The notes under the pieces: generated by a model | What the model saw: the letters and a program-made list of their open reading frames with translations, nothing else | What the model was told of the DNA's origin: nothing | The model's database searches: none | Assembly (NCBI RefSeq): GCF_040807025.1 | Contig: NC_090942.1 | Span: forward strand, 200,686,747-200,750,746 | Source of the DNA: Struthio camelus | Lineage: Eukaryota; Chordata; Aves; Struthioniformes; Struthionidae | Direction: 5' to 3' | DNA length: 64,000 nt | Translations under genes and position numbers: made by a program | Shown: in pieces, positions 1 to 12,000 of the stretch | How positions within the stretch are numbered: the stretch's first letter is position 1 | How the letters are laid out: every line of letters starts with the position of its first letter

Positions 1-3000
1 CAAATGCCTAGGGCCCAGCCTCGTCTTTGACAGCGCCTGTTTCCCAAACAATGCTTCCTGAGAGTAATGAGCACCAGCCTGCCCTTGACACAGGAGGGAT
101 GGATCAGGTCCTCACACTGCTTATTCCAACGCATCTGCATCTGCTCTGGTGGCCTCCTGAAGCACAAGCATCCACCGGTGGCAGCACTACCCATCCACCC
201 CCCAGCTCTTGCAAGACTGCCAGTAAGTGCCAGCCAAGGCAGCAGTTATTGCATAGAAAACAACCAATCATTAGGGGCTGAACTGATGCAACCAGCACAT
301 GGCACACAAGTTGTTATCTAGCCACCACATGGTCTGCCATTACTGAGACATGTTACTGCTGCCTAATCCACACACACGGAAAAAAAGATATTTTAATTGC
401 AAAGAAACAACATTAAAAAGAAAACTAGCTCTTTACAGAGGCACGACCACAAGAAGCTCAATGAGGCAGTTAAAATCGCGGCGGTCTGCATGCAAAGAAC
501 AGGGGAACAACGGCCATTCCTCAGTTTACCTGCTGGATCTCGTTCTGCCTGGCTGCGCAGGGCCGAGTCAAAGGAAGCGGCATGGAGGAAGCAAACAGGA
601 AACGAGACAAAGGCGGCGAGAATGCCGGCCCTCCCAAAGGAACAGTGGGGAGGCTATTAATTGGGCCATGTGCTGTTTGGCTTTAGCCAGGCTAGCAGGT
701 TTATTTTTCCCAGGCTGGAGCCTTCATCTGAAAGAGACACAAAATTATTAAAGACCTGAAAGTGTAAAAAGGAGGGTAAGTTGGCAGCAGCGGCTGGAGG
801 TGAATCTCCAGTAATGAGAGCACTGTGGGGGCTGTCTGTCTTGTCTGTCCTGAGAGCGGAGGTGTCAGAGAAATTATTTGTGCCAGGCAAAGAGAAATGA
901 AATTTAGGTAAGATTCATCCCTGTTGACTTTTATTTAAGTTTAGCTCATTTCTCAGATTGTGGGGTTGCTACTGTATAGGAAGCAATGCCTGTTTTGGAA
1001 AGGTTGAGCTACACCTCTCTGGTTCTTTTCTTGTTGCAAGGAGAAGATTCTTGCACAAATCCAAATCCAGCCAGGCCCAGAGCCATCCTCGGGAAAGGAT
1101 TCCCCACGGGGTGGGGGGTGAGGCTCAGGCCTTTCTCCAGGCAGATATCGCAAGGAGTTGCATGTCAGCATATTTTATGCAGGCCTACATTGCCTTTTGC
1201 GGGAAGGCTAGAGCGAGCTCTGTATGAGCTCTGGGCAGGCCAAAAGGTGTGTTGGAGCAAACCAAGCCTGAGCTTGGTACAAACCAAGCCTGAGCTGGTT
1301 TACCCTGCTCTGGCTTAACATCATGCTACCCCAGTCAAACAGCTTCTCGTTAGGCCAGCGAAGGGCTGAGCTTCCTTGGACATATTTGCAAAACACTATA
1401 TAAACCTTTCAAGACCTCTCTAAACCAACCACCTCAAATACAAGCTTAGTGACATGGTGGGAAAATACAAGCTCTAACTGATCAAACTAGCTTGCAGGAG
1501 GGCACATCTGCAGTTCCTTCCCTTCTGGTTCAGGGAGTATCATCTGCCTTGAATATCTCTACTGAGGTATGATGAAACAAGGGAGCGTTTAAGGTTCCCA
1601 GGACTCAAATAGTTAAAAGCTTTCTATTATCATTCCCCCTCAAGTTGTTGTAAGCCAATGCAGAAAGGTGCTCAGCCACCAGGTGGGAAAGTGAATGGAC
1701 ACCTACCGCCAGCTCCTGCCTGCCTCATTTTACGATTCCTTGAACATTGGTGCCTCCTCTCTCACAGTGAGGGTAGTAGGGGTGAAGCGAGATCATCATC
1801 TGCAAGGAAAGGTGATGCACATCCCATCAGGCAAAATCCCATTGCTGGAGGGGCAGTTGAGAGAGCTGGGGGAAGCATATATGCAAATTGTGGTCCTGAG
1901 GGAAAAAATGGGAGAGGAAGGGGCTGCCAGTAGTTACAGGTGACAGATTCCCAGGCAGCTCTTTTGGCTTCTGACCCTCTGATCCACTCCTCAGCAGTGA
2001 GATGGCTACAGAAGTAGGTTCTCCACTGGTGCAAATCCAAACATCATTTATACCAGATGAGGCGTTAGATATGGTACCACCCATTTCTCCCAGGCCTTCT
2101 TAACAGTCCCATCAATTTACTTAACCAGAATGATCTAAGGTGTTTGACCTGACAGGGGTCCTTCTGGTAGCCAGGCTCCCACACAATGCTCTCACAAAAT
2201 CCTCAGGAAAGGAGCAAGGCCAGAACAGGAGGAACTCCACTTGCCTGTCCTGGAGGCATCCTCAGGCTTAGTAAGCCGGTATCAGGAGAGAAAGAAGAAA
2301 ATAACATTCAGAAACAACTGTTTTTCTAGACAAAGGACTCCAAGGACTTTGCAAGATCTTTCTTGTGTATGAAGGGATTCAGATAGGCACTAAGCAGCCA
2401 AACACTACCTGGAGGAGTGTTTGAAACTGAACCAGTAAAGCCATGAAATCCCAGAAACACAACTTCTCTGATGTTTTGGCAACATGCTTGCTTAGGATGA
2501 AGACGGACAACTTAATTCAGGGGTCTACCATGTACAGAGTAGTTACATTTTAGGCATCCAGACTGACCATTCCAACTGTTGTCCTTATCTTTTGTTTGGC
2601 CTTTGCTATTACTACATGTCTGTTAAAATGGTAGGGGAAGAAAACTGAATTTGAATGTTATATTCAGAATTATGACAAAGCAATAGCTACTACAGAGCCT
2701 TATTTTTCTTCACGTCTTATACTCCTTTCTTAGTATTCTTATTATGGCACGTTAACAATAGTTCCTTACTATGAACTGTCCTTTGTTGCTGTTCCTTACG
2801 AATTAGCTGCTTGCTGGCATTTTTCTCTTCCTGAGGCTTTTTGAATGACAAGTGTTGGGCAAATTTTCATCCCTTTGGGAAATGTTTTGACAGACACAGG
2901 CAGTTCCCCTCCAGAAAAAAGCTGGAGAATTAAGTAGATACAGAATACTGAGCAGAATGGCAACCCACATTACCCAAAACAGATTTTCACTGTGTTTATA

Positions 3001-6000
3001 CAACTAATGTTAAGCTGCACGTAGCATCTCTGCTGCAGTACTTTCCGTAGCCGTTCACTATGTCCTTCCACGTGCCCCGGGAAAGCACAGAGGGCCTGGC
3101 TGGGCCTTTCAGGCAACAACACCCGAAACATGCATGGCTGGAGGTGCATGGGTGGGCTCCTAACATGGAGGAGAGAGAAGTGAGACCAGCCTGAGACTAC
3201 CCTGGCTGCCAATCACCCAAGCAAACAGGCCACATCCCTGCATTGTCCCTTTCATACTGTGGTCTTCTCTTTCAAATGCTCCATGACAAAATTTAACTCT
3301 TACAAGCTGGAGTCCTGCTGTGGGCTGACTTGCCTGAGCTGCGACTACACAGGCACAAACCAAGGAAGGATCTCCAGAAAGTGAACTTTACTGAAACTGG
3401 CTAAACATGTAATTTAAAAGTAACAATGACTGAATAACTGCTGTATATATTAGCTTTTCTTATTCTAATTACCATCCGCTGGTGACAAGCATCAGAGTCA
3501 ACTCTGAGGAGTTCCAGGGCTTGTGCCTTTAGCCTTAAGACTTACAAACATGAAGATCTTTTGTCATCTCAGCAAAAAGTCTACCTGAGGAGCTGCACTG
3601 TCCACAGAAGTGCAGATACTCACCTCAAATGCATGTATAGCTTGGAGATCTGAGACTAATCAGGATTGATCAGAAACGGGGGAAAACCATTTCCCCTGCC
3701 ACTGTGTTGAACCTGGCACCCAAGACAACATGGCCTGGGTGGGATGTAGTAACCAAGGATCCTCCCATATAAAGCTGAATTGGCATGGGTAGGTGGGAAG
3801 GAGGGAGGCAGCAACAGGATCACCTTCCTGCTCTCTAGCAAGTCTGTGTGCCCTTTGGGTTTGTACTTTCAGCCTTAGAGTCCCACTAAATCCTCAGTTA
3901 CATGTTACACCAGTTTTCTACTGTAGTCTGGATAGTCTTTTCCTCATTCCTCATTCTTTTCCTCATTCCTACCATTAAAGATATTATTACCATCACTTTC
4001 TGACACAGCTTTGATTTTAATGATTTGTGCCTTTGTCACTGATGTGTTATGTCAGTGTAACATGCTCTTTCTGTATTTATGTCCCAGCCCATGATAACAC
4101 TGAAATGGCAGCGCACAAGAGTCTGTTGCCATACTCCAGCCTGCAGGAACACCTCTGCAATGGTGCTTCCTGAGTGACGCAGAATGCCTGATGGTTTTGA
4201 AAAGAAGTTTAGGGTTAGTGATCTTCTCAAAGCATCCTTAAGTATCGATCTTGCATAGTCATACAGCCACATGCTCACATCCCTACTCAGTGAGGAGGCC
4301 CCCGTGCTACTCTCTGCCAAACCCCCAGTGGCCCGGGCGCGCCCACATCCATAGTCAGACTCACAGCCAAGATGCGCCATGGGTCTGCAGAACACAGGGC
4401 TGCACAAGCCTCTAATATCATCACACACCAAACATTGTCATATCGGTGATCTGATGGCTACCTGCAAAGCAGCCAGGAGGACAAAAGGTGGATGAGAAAC
4501 AGTATACAGAGCTTACGGCACTGCTGAACCTATTCCTGAGGTACACATCCAGAGAAACAAAAAAAATCTACCTAAGATCATACAAGCTGTAGATGAGAGA
4601 ACTGAACTTATATCTCCAGAGGTCTATGCCAACATTACAGGGGACTGTATTCTCCTTTCCACAGCACTATGACACTTCCCACACCACGGTTTTGCAGTTA
4701 GCTCTATGCACTGGTTCTGCAGCTATCTTAATACAAAGCAGAGGGTGCTCTCAGGAGACGTACAAAGAACTCGCACTGTTCCTTAGTCAAAAGTACTTGG
4801 CTTGCCATTCTAGTCATAATGCAAGACTCATCTTTTGGGGCAGGAGCAACTATGGCATGAACAGTAATTTTCTGCAAAGAATAGCATGTTCTTCATGCTT
4901 TCCTTTATTAAAGAAAGAGTGAGTTTAGTTGCATCTAGGAGAAGCTTCTAGATGCAGTCTTCCAGGAACATTTTATAAGGTGCAGATTTAGCGCCTGAGA
5001 GTTACTAAATACATTTTTGATAAATGTAGAGTCTAAGCAATACGGAATTGGTATATGAACAAATAAGAAAGATACATCAGTAGTGTTCATTTGAAAGACA
5101 GAGAGGCTGGTAAATATTCTGGCATAAAAGTAGTTGAATTATTTTTCTCTCTTCTGTTGTATCTGTAAGTCTAAAAATGAGTGTGTGTGTATATTTTTTG
5201 CAACATTTTTAAGGCAATTTTTTTTTGATTGGAGCTCTGCCCTCTTTGACTGTCAATAGGAAATAGTCAATAGTAAATACAAGAAAGACTGTGCATATTA
5301 ATGCAGAAAAGATAGTTTCATTCATAGGATGTGAGCTACAACAGGATTATTTGCAAGTGCAAAGATCACTCACATGAATAAAGATTTGGTGGATCAGTCA
5401 CTCTACCGATAAAATGAATAAAATCCTCCAAATGCAATCCAAATGTTTTCTTGCTACTTACTCAAAGTAAGTCTGCTTTTGTGTTGTTCCAGTTTAATTA
5501 TCTAAAAACATATAACTATTAATGAGAGCTCTGATAGGGCAGAAGAAACATGCTTCTCAGTGACCAACTTGCAGACAAAACACAAAAACCAGTTCTGTTT
5601 GTGGAGAAAAAGCCACCCCCTCCTGCTACATTATTCCATTGATCTAAAAACATTTACATCTCCTTTGTTAAGTAGTTTTCAGTAGATATTTCATAATCAC
5701 TAAGGAACGCTATTACAACTGCACCTCAAAAAACTTCTGTGAAATAAACTTGGATCAATCTAAAAAACAGGGTGTTTTTTTGCCTTTAAGTCTTGTTACA
5801 CACCAAATCTGTTAGGCTTTTCTTGGAGGCTCATGGCTTTTATGATTCATTGTAAATAACTCAAATTGGATTTACAAAAGAGAAGAGGCTATACAATGAA
5901 TGTAAGAACTGCACATTATAATATCCCTGAATTGGATTGTAAATTCTTCCTCGAACAAGTATGTAGTCAAAACTAACAAAAATATTGTGCAAAATCTAAT

Positions 6001-7669
6001 TATAAATTACTTTCTCCTCCTTTTTTACATTGTTTTGTGATCTACATTCAATATTAGCTTGATGAAAACAGACATTCGTAGGATTTCTGTCCTAAATAAC
6101 AACAGAAAAAACTAATGAAAAAGTTCTTGCAGCTGCAGCAAGAGCAATATCAACTTTAAAAAGCTCACAGTTCAACAAGAAACACCTTTGAAGTATTACT
6201 GAAGTAATATTAACATAAGGTGCATTCCCCTCCCATCTGAGGAGGCTGAAATGCACTACTACAGGAAGCTGAGACCAAGAATACATAATTTCTTTTTAAA
6301 GGACTGGGCATTTCTATGAATATCAAGCACTTAGAGTTACAGAAGTTCATAATGTATTCTGAAAGACACGCTCAAAATCCAAGTTTCAGGGATTAAACCC
6401 TTCCTATCTTTAAGATACTTTATAATTGTGATGCTAGTGCTGTGCAACAGCATCAGTCGACAGTTTTTAATACAAACCTGGCTTTATGCAGCATTTTTGA
6501 TCATTAAAAATGGGTAGAGATTTGCCTTGATTTAAGAATAGTTACTGAACAGCATAGCTAATTTTCATTACATGCACTTATGAAAGACCTTAGGAAATAT
6601 GGTATCAACTAGCAAAAGTCTAATAATACAGATATGTTCTCCAAGTCAGGAAAAAAAAAAAAAAAGAAAGAAAGAGGAATTATATCTGAAGCTACCACTG
6701 CGGATAGACTTTCTCCAGTTATCCATTTTTGGTTATTCCAGGTTCTCCAGTTCAGCATTGCTAGTATGGAAGCACATCCATCAATGAACCAGACTAATTC
6801 TGAAAGCATACTCTAGTCACTTTTCCTGTCTGAAAGCCTGCCTTAAATTAAGGAAGAATAAATGGCAGCAGCTATCCTAAAGGTGTGCCCTCAGAAAACC
6901 ATATTACCACTACAGGTCGCACTGGTAAGAATTCGTGAGCACCTGGCCTATGGAACATCTCCAGCCTCAATTCTGAGCAACAGCGAGGGGAATTCTCTGC
7001 TGCAAAGCCACATATCCAGCATTGCCACTGTAGTAGAGGCTGGCTGGTACAGCATCATAGATGGTGTCCTTCAAAGCGAACTATTAAGGAGGAAACAAGC
7101 AGTGTCCAGCAAAATAAGGACCGGAAACAAAGTCTGATCCTGTGAAACCAAAGACAGATGTCTGGATGTGTATCTGAAAATCTCACTAGCCCTAGATTCT
7201 CCATAGATACTACTTTTCCTTTGCTCCCACTTACACCAATGGAAGTTTTCTGAAAGGCTGGGATGACTTCTACTATAGTGTTATGGTCCCTGCAGGTAAA
7301 CAGAGAAACTAGCTACAAATCCTCTGTGGAAATTTAAAAGTATCCCACTTTGATGGGTACAACAACCCTAGCAGTCACTGGTGGCCTCTACACCAGTTTA
7401 ACTGCCTTGGCAGTATTGAGGAGAGCAATTCCTGCTACTAGATCAAAACTCCGTCACAGCAGATCTCCGCTTTGGCCTCCCCTTCACCTAGTTAACGTGA
7501 TCTTTCCAAGACAGACAAGCAGAAGAACAAGACAAGGTGTAGATTAACCTATAGGTGGCACTCTTTGCTCTAACACAACACTGAAGGACCTTGAAACACT
7601 GACCCTCTTGTCAGATGACATAGGCCCATTTCAGTTTAATAAGAAATTCATTAAAAGTACAAATTCCAC
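1..7669. other. Non-coding flank downstream of POLR1D short isoform
   Basis: I see no convincing gene here. The open frames on both strands are short and resemble no family I know; the longest is a 131-codon minus-strand frame at 4036-4431. The sequence is AT-rich with scattered A/T runs, for example 15 A at 6651-6665. A small tandem repeat lies at 1259-1296. If the RPAC2-encoding exons of POLR1D lie left of the window, this stretch would be an intron of that longer transcript rather than intergenic DNA. That is inference. Confidence 0.5.
1259..1296. repeat. Two-copy 22-bp-period repeat with hairpin
   Basis: An exact 16-bp word, beginning AAACCAAGCC, occurs at 1259-1274 and again at 1281-1296. 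Within the first copy, 1261-1278 forms a perfect 7-bp stem with a 4-nt loop (ACCAAGC-CTGA-GCTTGGT). The second copy keeps only a partial inverted repeat. It looks like a small local duplication. Confidence 0.7.
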
Positions 7670-7691
7670 AAAGCATTTTAACACATCAGAT

Positions 7692-7697
7692 TTTATT
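7692..7697 (-). promoter_or_regulatory. Candidate polyadenylation signal AATAAA (distal)
   Basis: The plus strand reads TTTATT within GATTTTATTGTC, so the minus transcript reads GACAATAAAATC. G/U-rich sequence follows within about 10-40 nt, which fits a genuine poly(A) site ending the POLR1D short transcript. Confidence 0.5.
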
Positions 7698-8419
7698 GTC
7701 AACACACAAACTCAAAAACTGAAATCTACGTTCAAAACAATTATTTTTGAGGATACTGAAATACAAAATATTTCACATAGAAGTCACTGTAACACAAACA
7801 GAAAAAAGAAAAAGAATATGCTGATGCATAATTATACTTTCTCAAAGTCACAAGTTGAAGAACTGCACCCCTACAAAATTGTCACATAGGCTTGGAAAGT
7901 GAGCATTTGACAACTGTTTTTAAATATCTTCTCTGTACATTCTAGTACTACATATCTACTTGAAAACTTCATAGCTGTGGAGAGAGATACGATAATTTTG
8001 TCTTCAAGGTTTGTTTTGAAAGCACCATGACAATAAACTGTTCAAACCACTTCCTTACAGCGGGAAGTCTAAAGAGAGACAATTATTGCAGTTATGGCTT
8101 TTTAGGGGTAATGTTTGTCATTAGCCATGACAGGTTTGTGACTAACACAATAACAAGTAGAATCAGCTTTTCCTGGGAATTCCTCCAGGGAGCTAAAGCC
8201 AGTGTTGCCCATTTTAAATCTGTTCTTTTTACACTGTGTAAAGAAATCAAATTCCTATATACTATACAAAATGTATGTGCGTGGCCAGGTATTGACCAAT
8301 TCTCCCTTCTTTTAGATTCCGTAAAACTCAACTAACCCAAACAAGCAAAACTTTTCTATTGATTTAGCAGCAAAGTTCTGCCAGCTTTATACAATAAATA
8401 GGCTTCTGCTTAATTTAAA

Positions 8420-8425
8420 TTTATT
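8420..8425 (-). promoter_or_regulatory. Candidate polyadenylation signal AATAAA (proximal)
   Basis: This is a minus-strand AATAAA about 340 nt after the POLR1D stop codon. The sequence after it is A/T-rich rather than clearly G/U-rich, so it is the weaker of the two candidates. It could give a shorter 3'UTR form. Confidence 0.3.
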
Positions 8426-8765
8426 TCTCAAAGGGTGAAGTGACTAAAGAACCTGTCTCAGTGTCACATGGAACAAGCCCCATTACCAAGGCCCTATCCT
8501 TAATCAGAAGGGAAGGGAGGAAAGGAGTGAAAGGAAGGGAATGTCTGTTCTAAAACATTGAAAGATTTATGCTGCATTTTACTTTTCTCTTAAAGGTCCT
8601 GAAGAAAAGTCTTATAAAACTACCTCAAGGTTACTTCTCACAGAAGCAACTCTCTGTTCAAACATCAATTTTGAACAGCATCTCTGCCTGAAAAACTGAA
8701 ACATCACTGCAGTCCAACATTTAATGACATTCTTGGCTTGCAACAACACGTACTCATCACTTTCC

Positions 8766-9051
8766 TCATCGTTTGCTTGATCGCTTTTCATACTTATCCT
8801 TTGTGTGCTGGTTCCTGTTTCGGTGCCTAGGAGGAGAGTAGCTGACTCTCCTTCTAGACTGAAAGCTGGGTGTGTATGGATGAATTCTGCATTTCTTTGG
8901 TTTTTCTTCCTTCCTGCTTTTGTTTGGCTCAGGCTCCTTACTGACTTCCTTAGGCTCACGTTCTTGGTCTTGCTCTTTTTGAGAGGGTAACGTGTTTTTG
9001 ATGGTATTAATAAGAAATCTTTTATTTGCACCAGCAAGAGGACATTTCAAC
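8766..9051 (-). CDS. POLR1D: POLR1D short isoform, last coding exon (residues 34-128)
   Basis: The acceptor AG is at 9053-9052, after a pyrimidine-rich tract and TTTACAG. The first base completes the Trp34 codon begun in exon 2. Reading continues to TGA at 8768-8766. The segment starts LKCPLAGANKRF and contains NKRFLINTIKNTLPS, which I recognise as the C-terminal part of the human POLR1D alternative isoform (about 122 residues, from memory). The rest is Lys/Arg/Glu-rich and probably disordered. It includes SYSPPRHRNRN and ends DKYEKRSSKR, like the Ser-Tyr-Ser-Pro-Pro-Arg and DKYEKRS motifs of the human form. It has no RNA polymerase D/L dimerisation domain, so it is not the RPAC2 (AC19) subunit that the same gene makes by other splicing. 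The function of this isoform is unknown to me. The basic tail suggests nucleic-acid binding or nuclear location, which is inference. Confidence 0.9.
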
Positions 9052-12000
9052 CTGTAAAGACATTTAAAAGTAATGAGAAGATAGGATGAAAATATCTGAA
9101 GCAAGTCTGAAAGTTTAACTTTAATAATTTTAAGACAAGTTTGTGCTTTTGGCTTTCCTTGCATGCCACCTAGTGTAAACTCTCAGTACAGAAAGATATG
9201 CTCAAGGTTGTCCCCATTCTCCTATTAATTTTTTATCATACCGAGTAAGATATTTTCCTTTAATAGAGTGAAAATCCACAAGATTTTTACAAGGCAGTGT
9301 GTGCAGGGGAAAGCACATGAGGCAAAGCTAACGTTTAATGTACCCTTGTGAGATGACAAACACATTTTAAGTTTGTCAATGCTTAACTTAGCTATTCAGG
9401 AATCAGACATTTAATAACATGTTTTAAGTCAGGTAGGAATGGTTTACAAGATCATAATCTACTGTCGTCGGCATTGTTTAATGAACTGAGATGTTTAGAA
9501 AATAAAAGATACTCTCGCACAAAGAACCTAAGTAGTTATAGTAATAAAACAGATATACGAGGCATATCAAATTTAACTTACATTTGGCAACTGTCTACCA
9601 AGGAAAACGTTTAGTTTCATTTTCTTAAGTAGACAGGATACTTGTTCAGCCCCTTCCCTCATTCAGCTTCTCTTCCATTGTTTCCGATTTCTCCTCTGTC
9701 CGCTTAACACTTTTGCATATAATTTATCAGCTAGTTTTAGTAAACAAGTATTTTTATATTTCATTTATCTTGTTAGTAACTGTACACTCCTTATTCCCAA
9801 TTTGTTCTCTCTTAAAGAATGCAGTGAACAAAACCAAGTTGGCTCTTTTTCCTTCAGTAAGTAAAAAACATTCTGAAAACTTTGTTTATGGTGGGTAGTA
9901 CTGTGGCGTTTGTATTCACAAATAATTTTAGTTTGCATGCTAGTGGAGACCTTAAGGGATTACTCTAAAAAAGCAGAAATGTTGGAGATCACAGCGCCAC
10001 TTACTGAATCAGTTGTGGAGTCAATGAATTCTAACACTGCAATGTTAGGATTATCTATGCTACCACAAAATTTCATATAAATGTAGAAACTACATTGTGA
10101 TGATTTAAAAGCCTTTGTTACCTCTGAATAATCAGAGGTATCAAACTGTAGAACAACAGAAAAATTGGAACTAAGATCATGTCTAATTATTTAGCATAAT
10201 TCACAACTTTCAAGTGGACACGGTGCTTACTTCCACTGTCATTGTTAAGCATTGTCAATAATTTCTTTGAGGATTTATTACAAGAACAACTACGCGAGTT
10301 ATTTCAGAAGAATACATTGAACAGTCATGCTGTTTTATTTCCGCTACGTATTTCTTGACAGGTTTTCACAGGATATCTAGCTTTAGAGTTTTGTAAACTT
10401 TTATTTTATACCTTTCTGCATGCGAATTTACACTGTTATGCTCAAGTCTCAGCTTAAAAAAAAAAAACACAAAAAACCTAGATCTCTATATATACACAAG
10501 TATAGCTGTTCTGTAAACTAGCATAACAATATTTATGCATTAATCTTATTACTGATGAAAATATGTGGTTACCAGGTATTCAGTAGAATAAGGTTTCCAT
10601 TTCCAGACTCATCAGCTATGAACACGGTGATAAACATGCCATGGCACAGGTAACTTTCAAAAGCATAACACAGAAGAGCCCTGTGTCTTAGGCCCACATT
10701 AAACTGTTGTATCTCACACATCCTACCAATATGAGGGCAGTTTTTTCTTGATGGCATCCAGATGAGAACTTCAATTGTTTCATATTTGTCTGTTTCTTGC
10801 TTCTTTTTAAGCTAATGTATCAATTAAGCACTAATAAATATATCACCAGAATGAGACAATCTGCCCAAAATAAATCCATCTTGCTGAAAAATTTATTTCT
10901 TTTTGGCACTATGAATGCTGTCTGAGCAACACTGAGAAGGGAAAAAATTGATGAGGAACGCAGGGCTTCAGAGTCAGCTAAAAGATGCCATCAATTCACT
11001 ATCATTCAGTGGTAAAACGAGCCACTGTGTTTTCATGGAGCAGTTACGGCACTGAAGAGAAGCATCAGTCCTTAGTTTTACTGACCTCAGATTTCAATGA
11101 AGCAACTTGTGCCTTTAAATCTTGAAGCAATATGACTATATATATATGCTACAATGTGTACAAGTACATAATGTTTACATTATATACATGGTATACATAT
11201 CTAACTGTGAAGATTAAAAGTGAACTGTATTAACTCATTGATACCTCTGCCAGCATTTCCACTGGTGAGAAAACTGTAGGATACTTCTGCAGTTCATCTC
11301 CCCTAAGGCAAGTCTGTGGCTTGCTGTAGCTCTGATCCTGCAGGGCTCAACTCACCGCCAGCTTTGCCTTCAGAATAAGATCTGAAGGACTGGGAGGCAA
11401 GTTCAGCCTCTGCAAGGTGGAATACAACTGCTGACTAGCAAACGGTTCCACAAAATAGATAAACAAAAAAGAAAGAACTTTATTAAAGAACTGTAAAGCT
11501 TCAAACTCAAGTGCGCTTGAAGCAGAGACTGCAGAGTTGACCAAAGAACGTGTGCAACCCTGCAATTCTAGAGCAGTCTAGTTTACAAAACTGACTCCAG
11601 TTTTGTAGCAATGTATTCCACCAAGGGCACACTTGGTTTTTTTATTTGCGTGTTCCGATAAGCTAAGACAAGGTGTTTTTACACATAAAACATCACATAC
11701 CCTCAAAACAAGCCAACCTGGCCCCCTAAAAGGGGAAGTGACAACTTCAAGTTATGAGCAAGAAAAAAAAAAATCTTGTAAGCATAAATCAAATCTTAAT
11801 CCCACTTCTGACATTTCCATCTTACTTTCCAGCCAATACCTGGCAACAAGTGCAAAAGCATAGCACTGCAGTTCAGCACAGAAGCGTATCATGCAATTGC
11901 GTATCAGTAAAACAGACAGACACTGATTAAGATGCTAGAGTACAGGCCCACGAACCACAGTCTTCCCTGTGCTGTGTAGCAGTACATACCAAACATCCTT

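Larger units (their letters stand above)
7670..8765 (-). other. POLR1D: Probable 3'UTR of POLR1D short isoform
   Basis: This stretch follows the TGA stop at 8768-8766 on the minus strand and has no further conserved coding. Two AATAAA hexamers occur in the minus sense, at 8425-8420 and 7697-7692. The distal one is followed by a G/T-rich stretch (TGATGTGTT, then GCTTTGTGG), as expected for a downstream cleavage element, so I place the 3' end near 7670. The end point is inferred and uncertain by tens of bases. A purine-rich stretch on the plus strand at about 8500-8545 gives the transcript a pyrimidine-rich patch. Confidence 0.5.

Noticed and set aside
4036-4431. 131-codon minus-strand open frame
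   Set aside because: No recognised domain, no splice context, and unlike any POLR1D product. It is probably chance, though a database search would settle it.
8612-9037. 141-codon minus-strand frame overlapping POLR1D last exon in another frame
   Set aside because: It has a stop (TGA at 9049-9047) at the start of the exon in that frame, so it cannot be reached by splicing into the exon. It would need internal initiation, and the other frame carries the recognisable protein.
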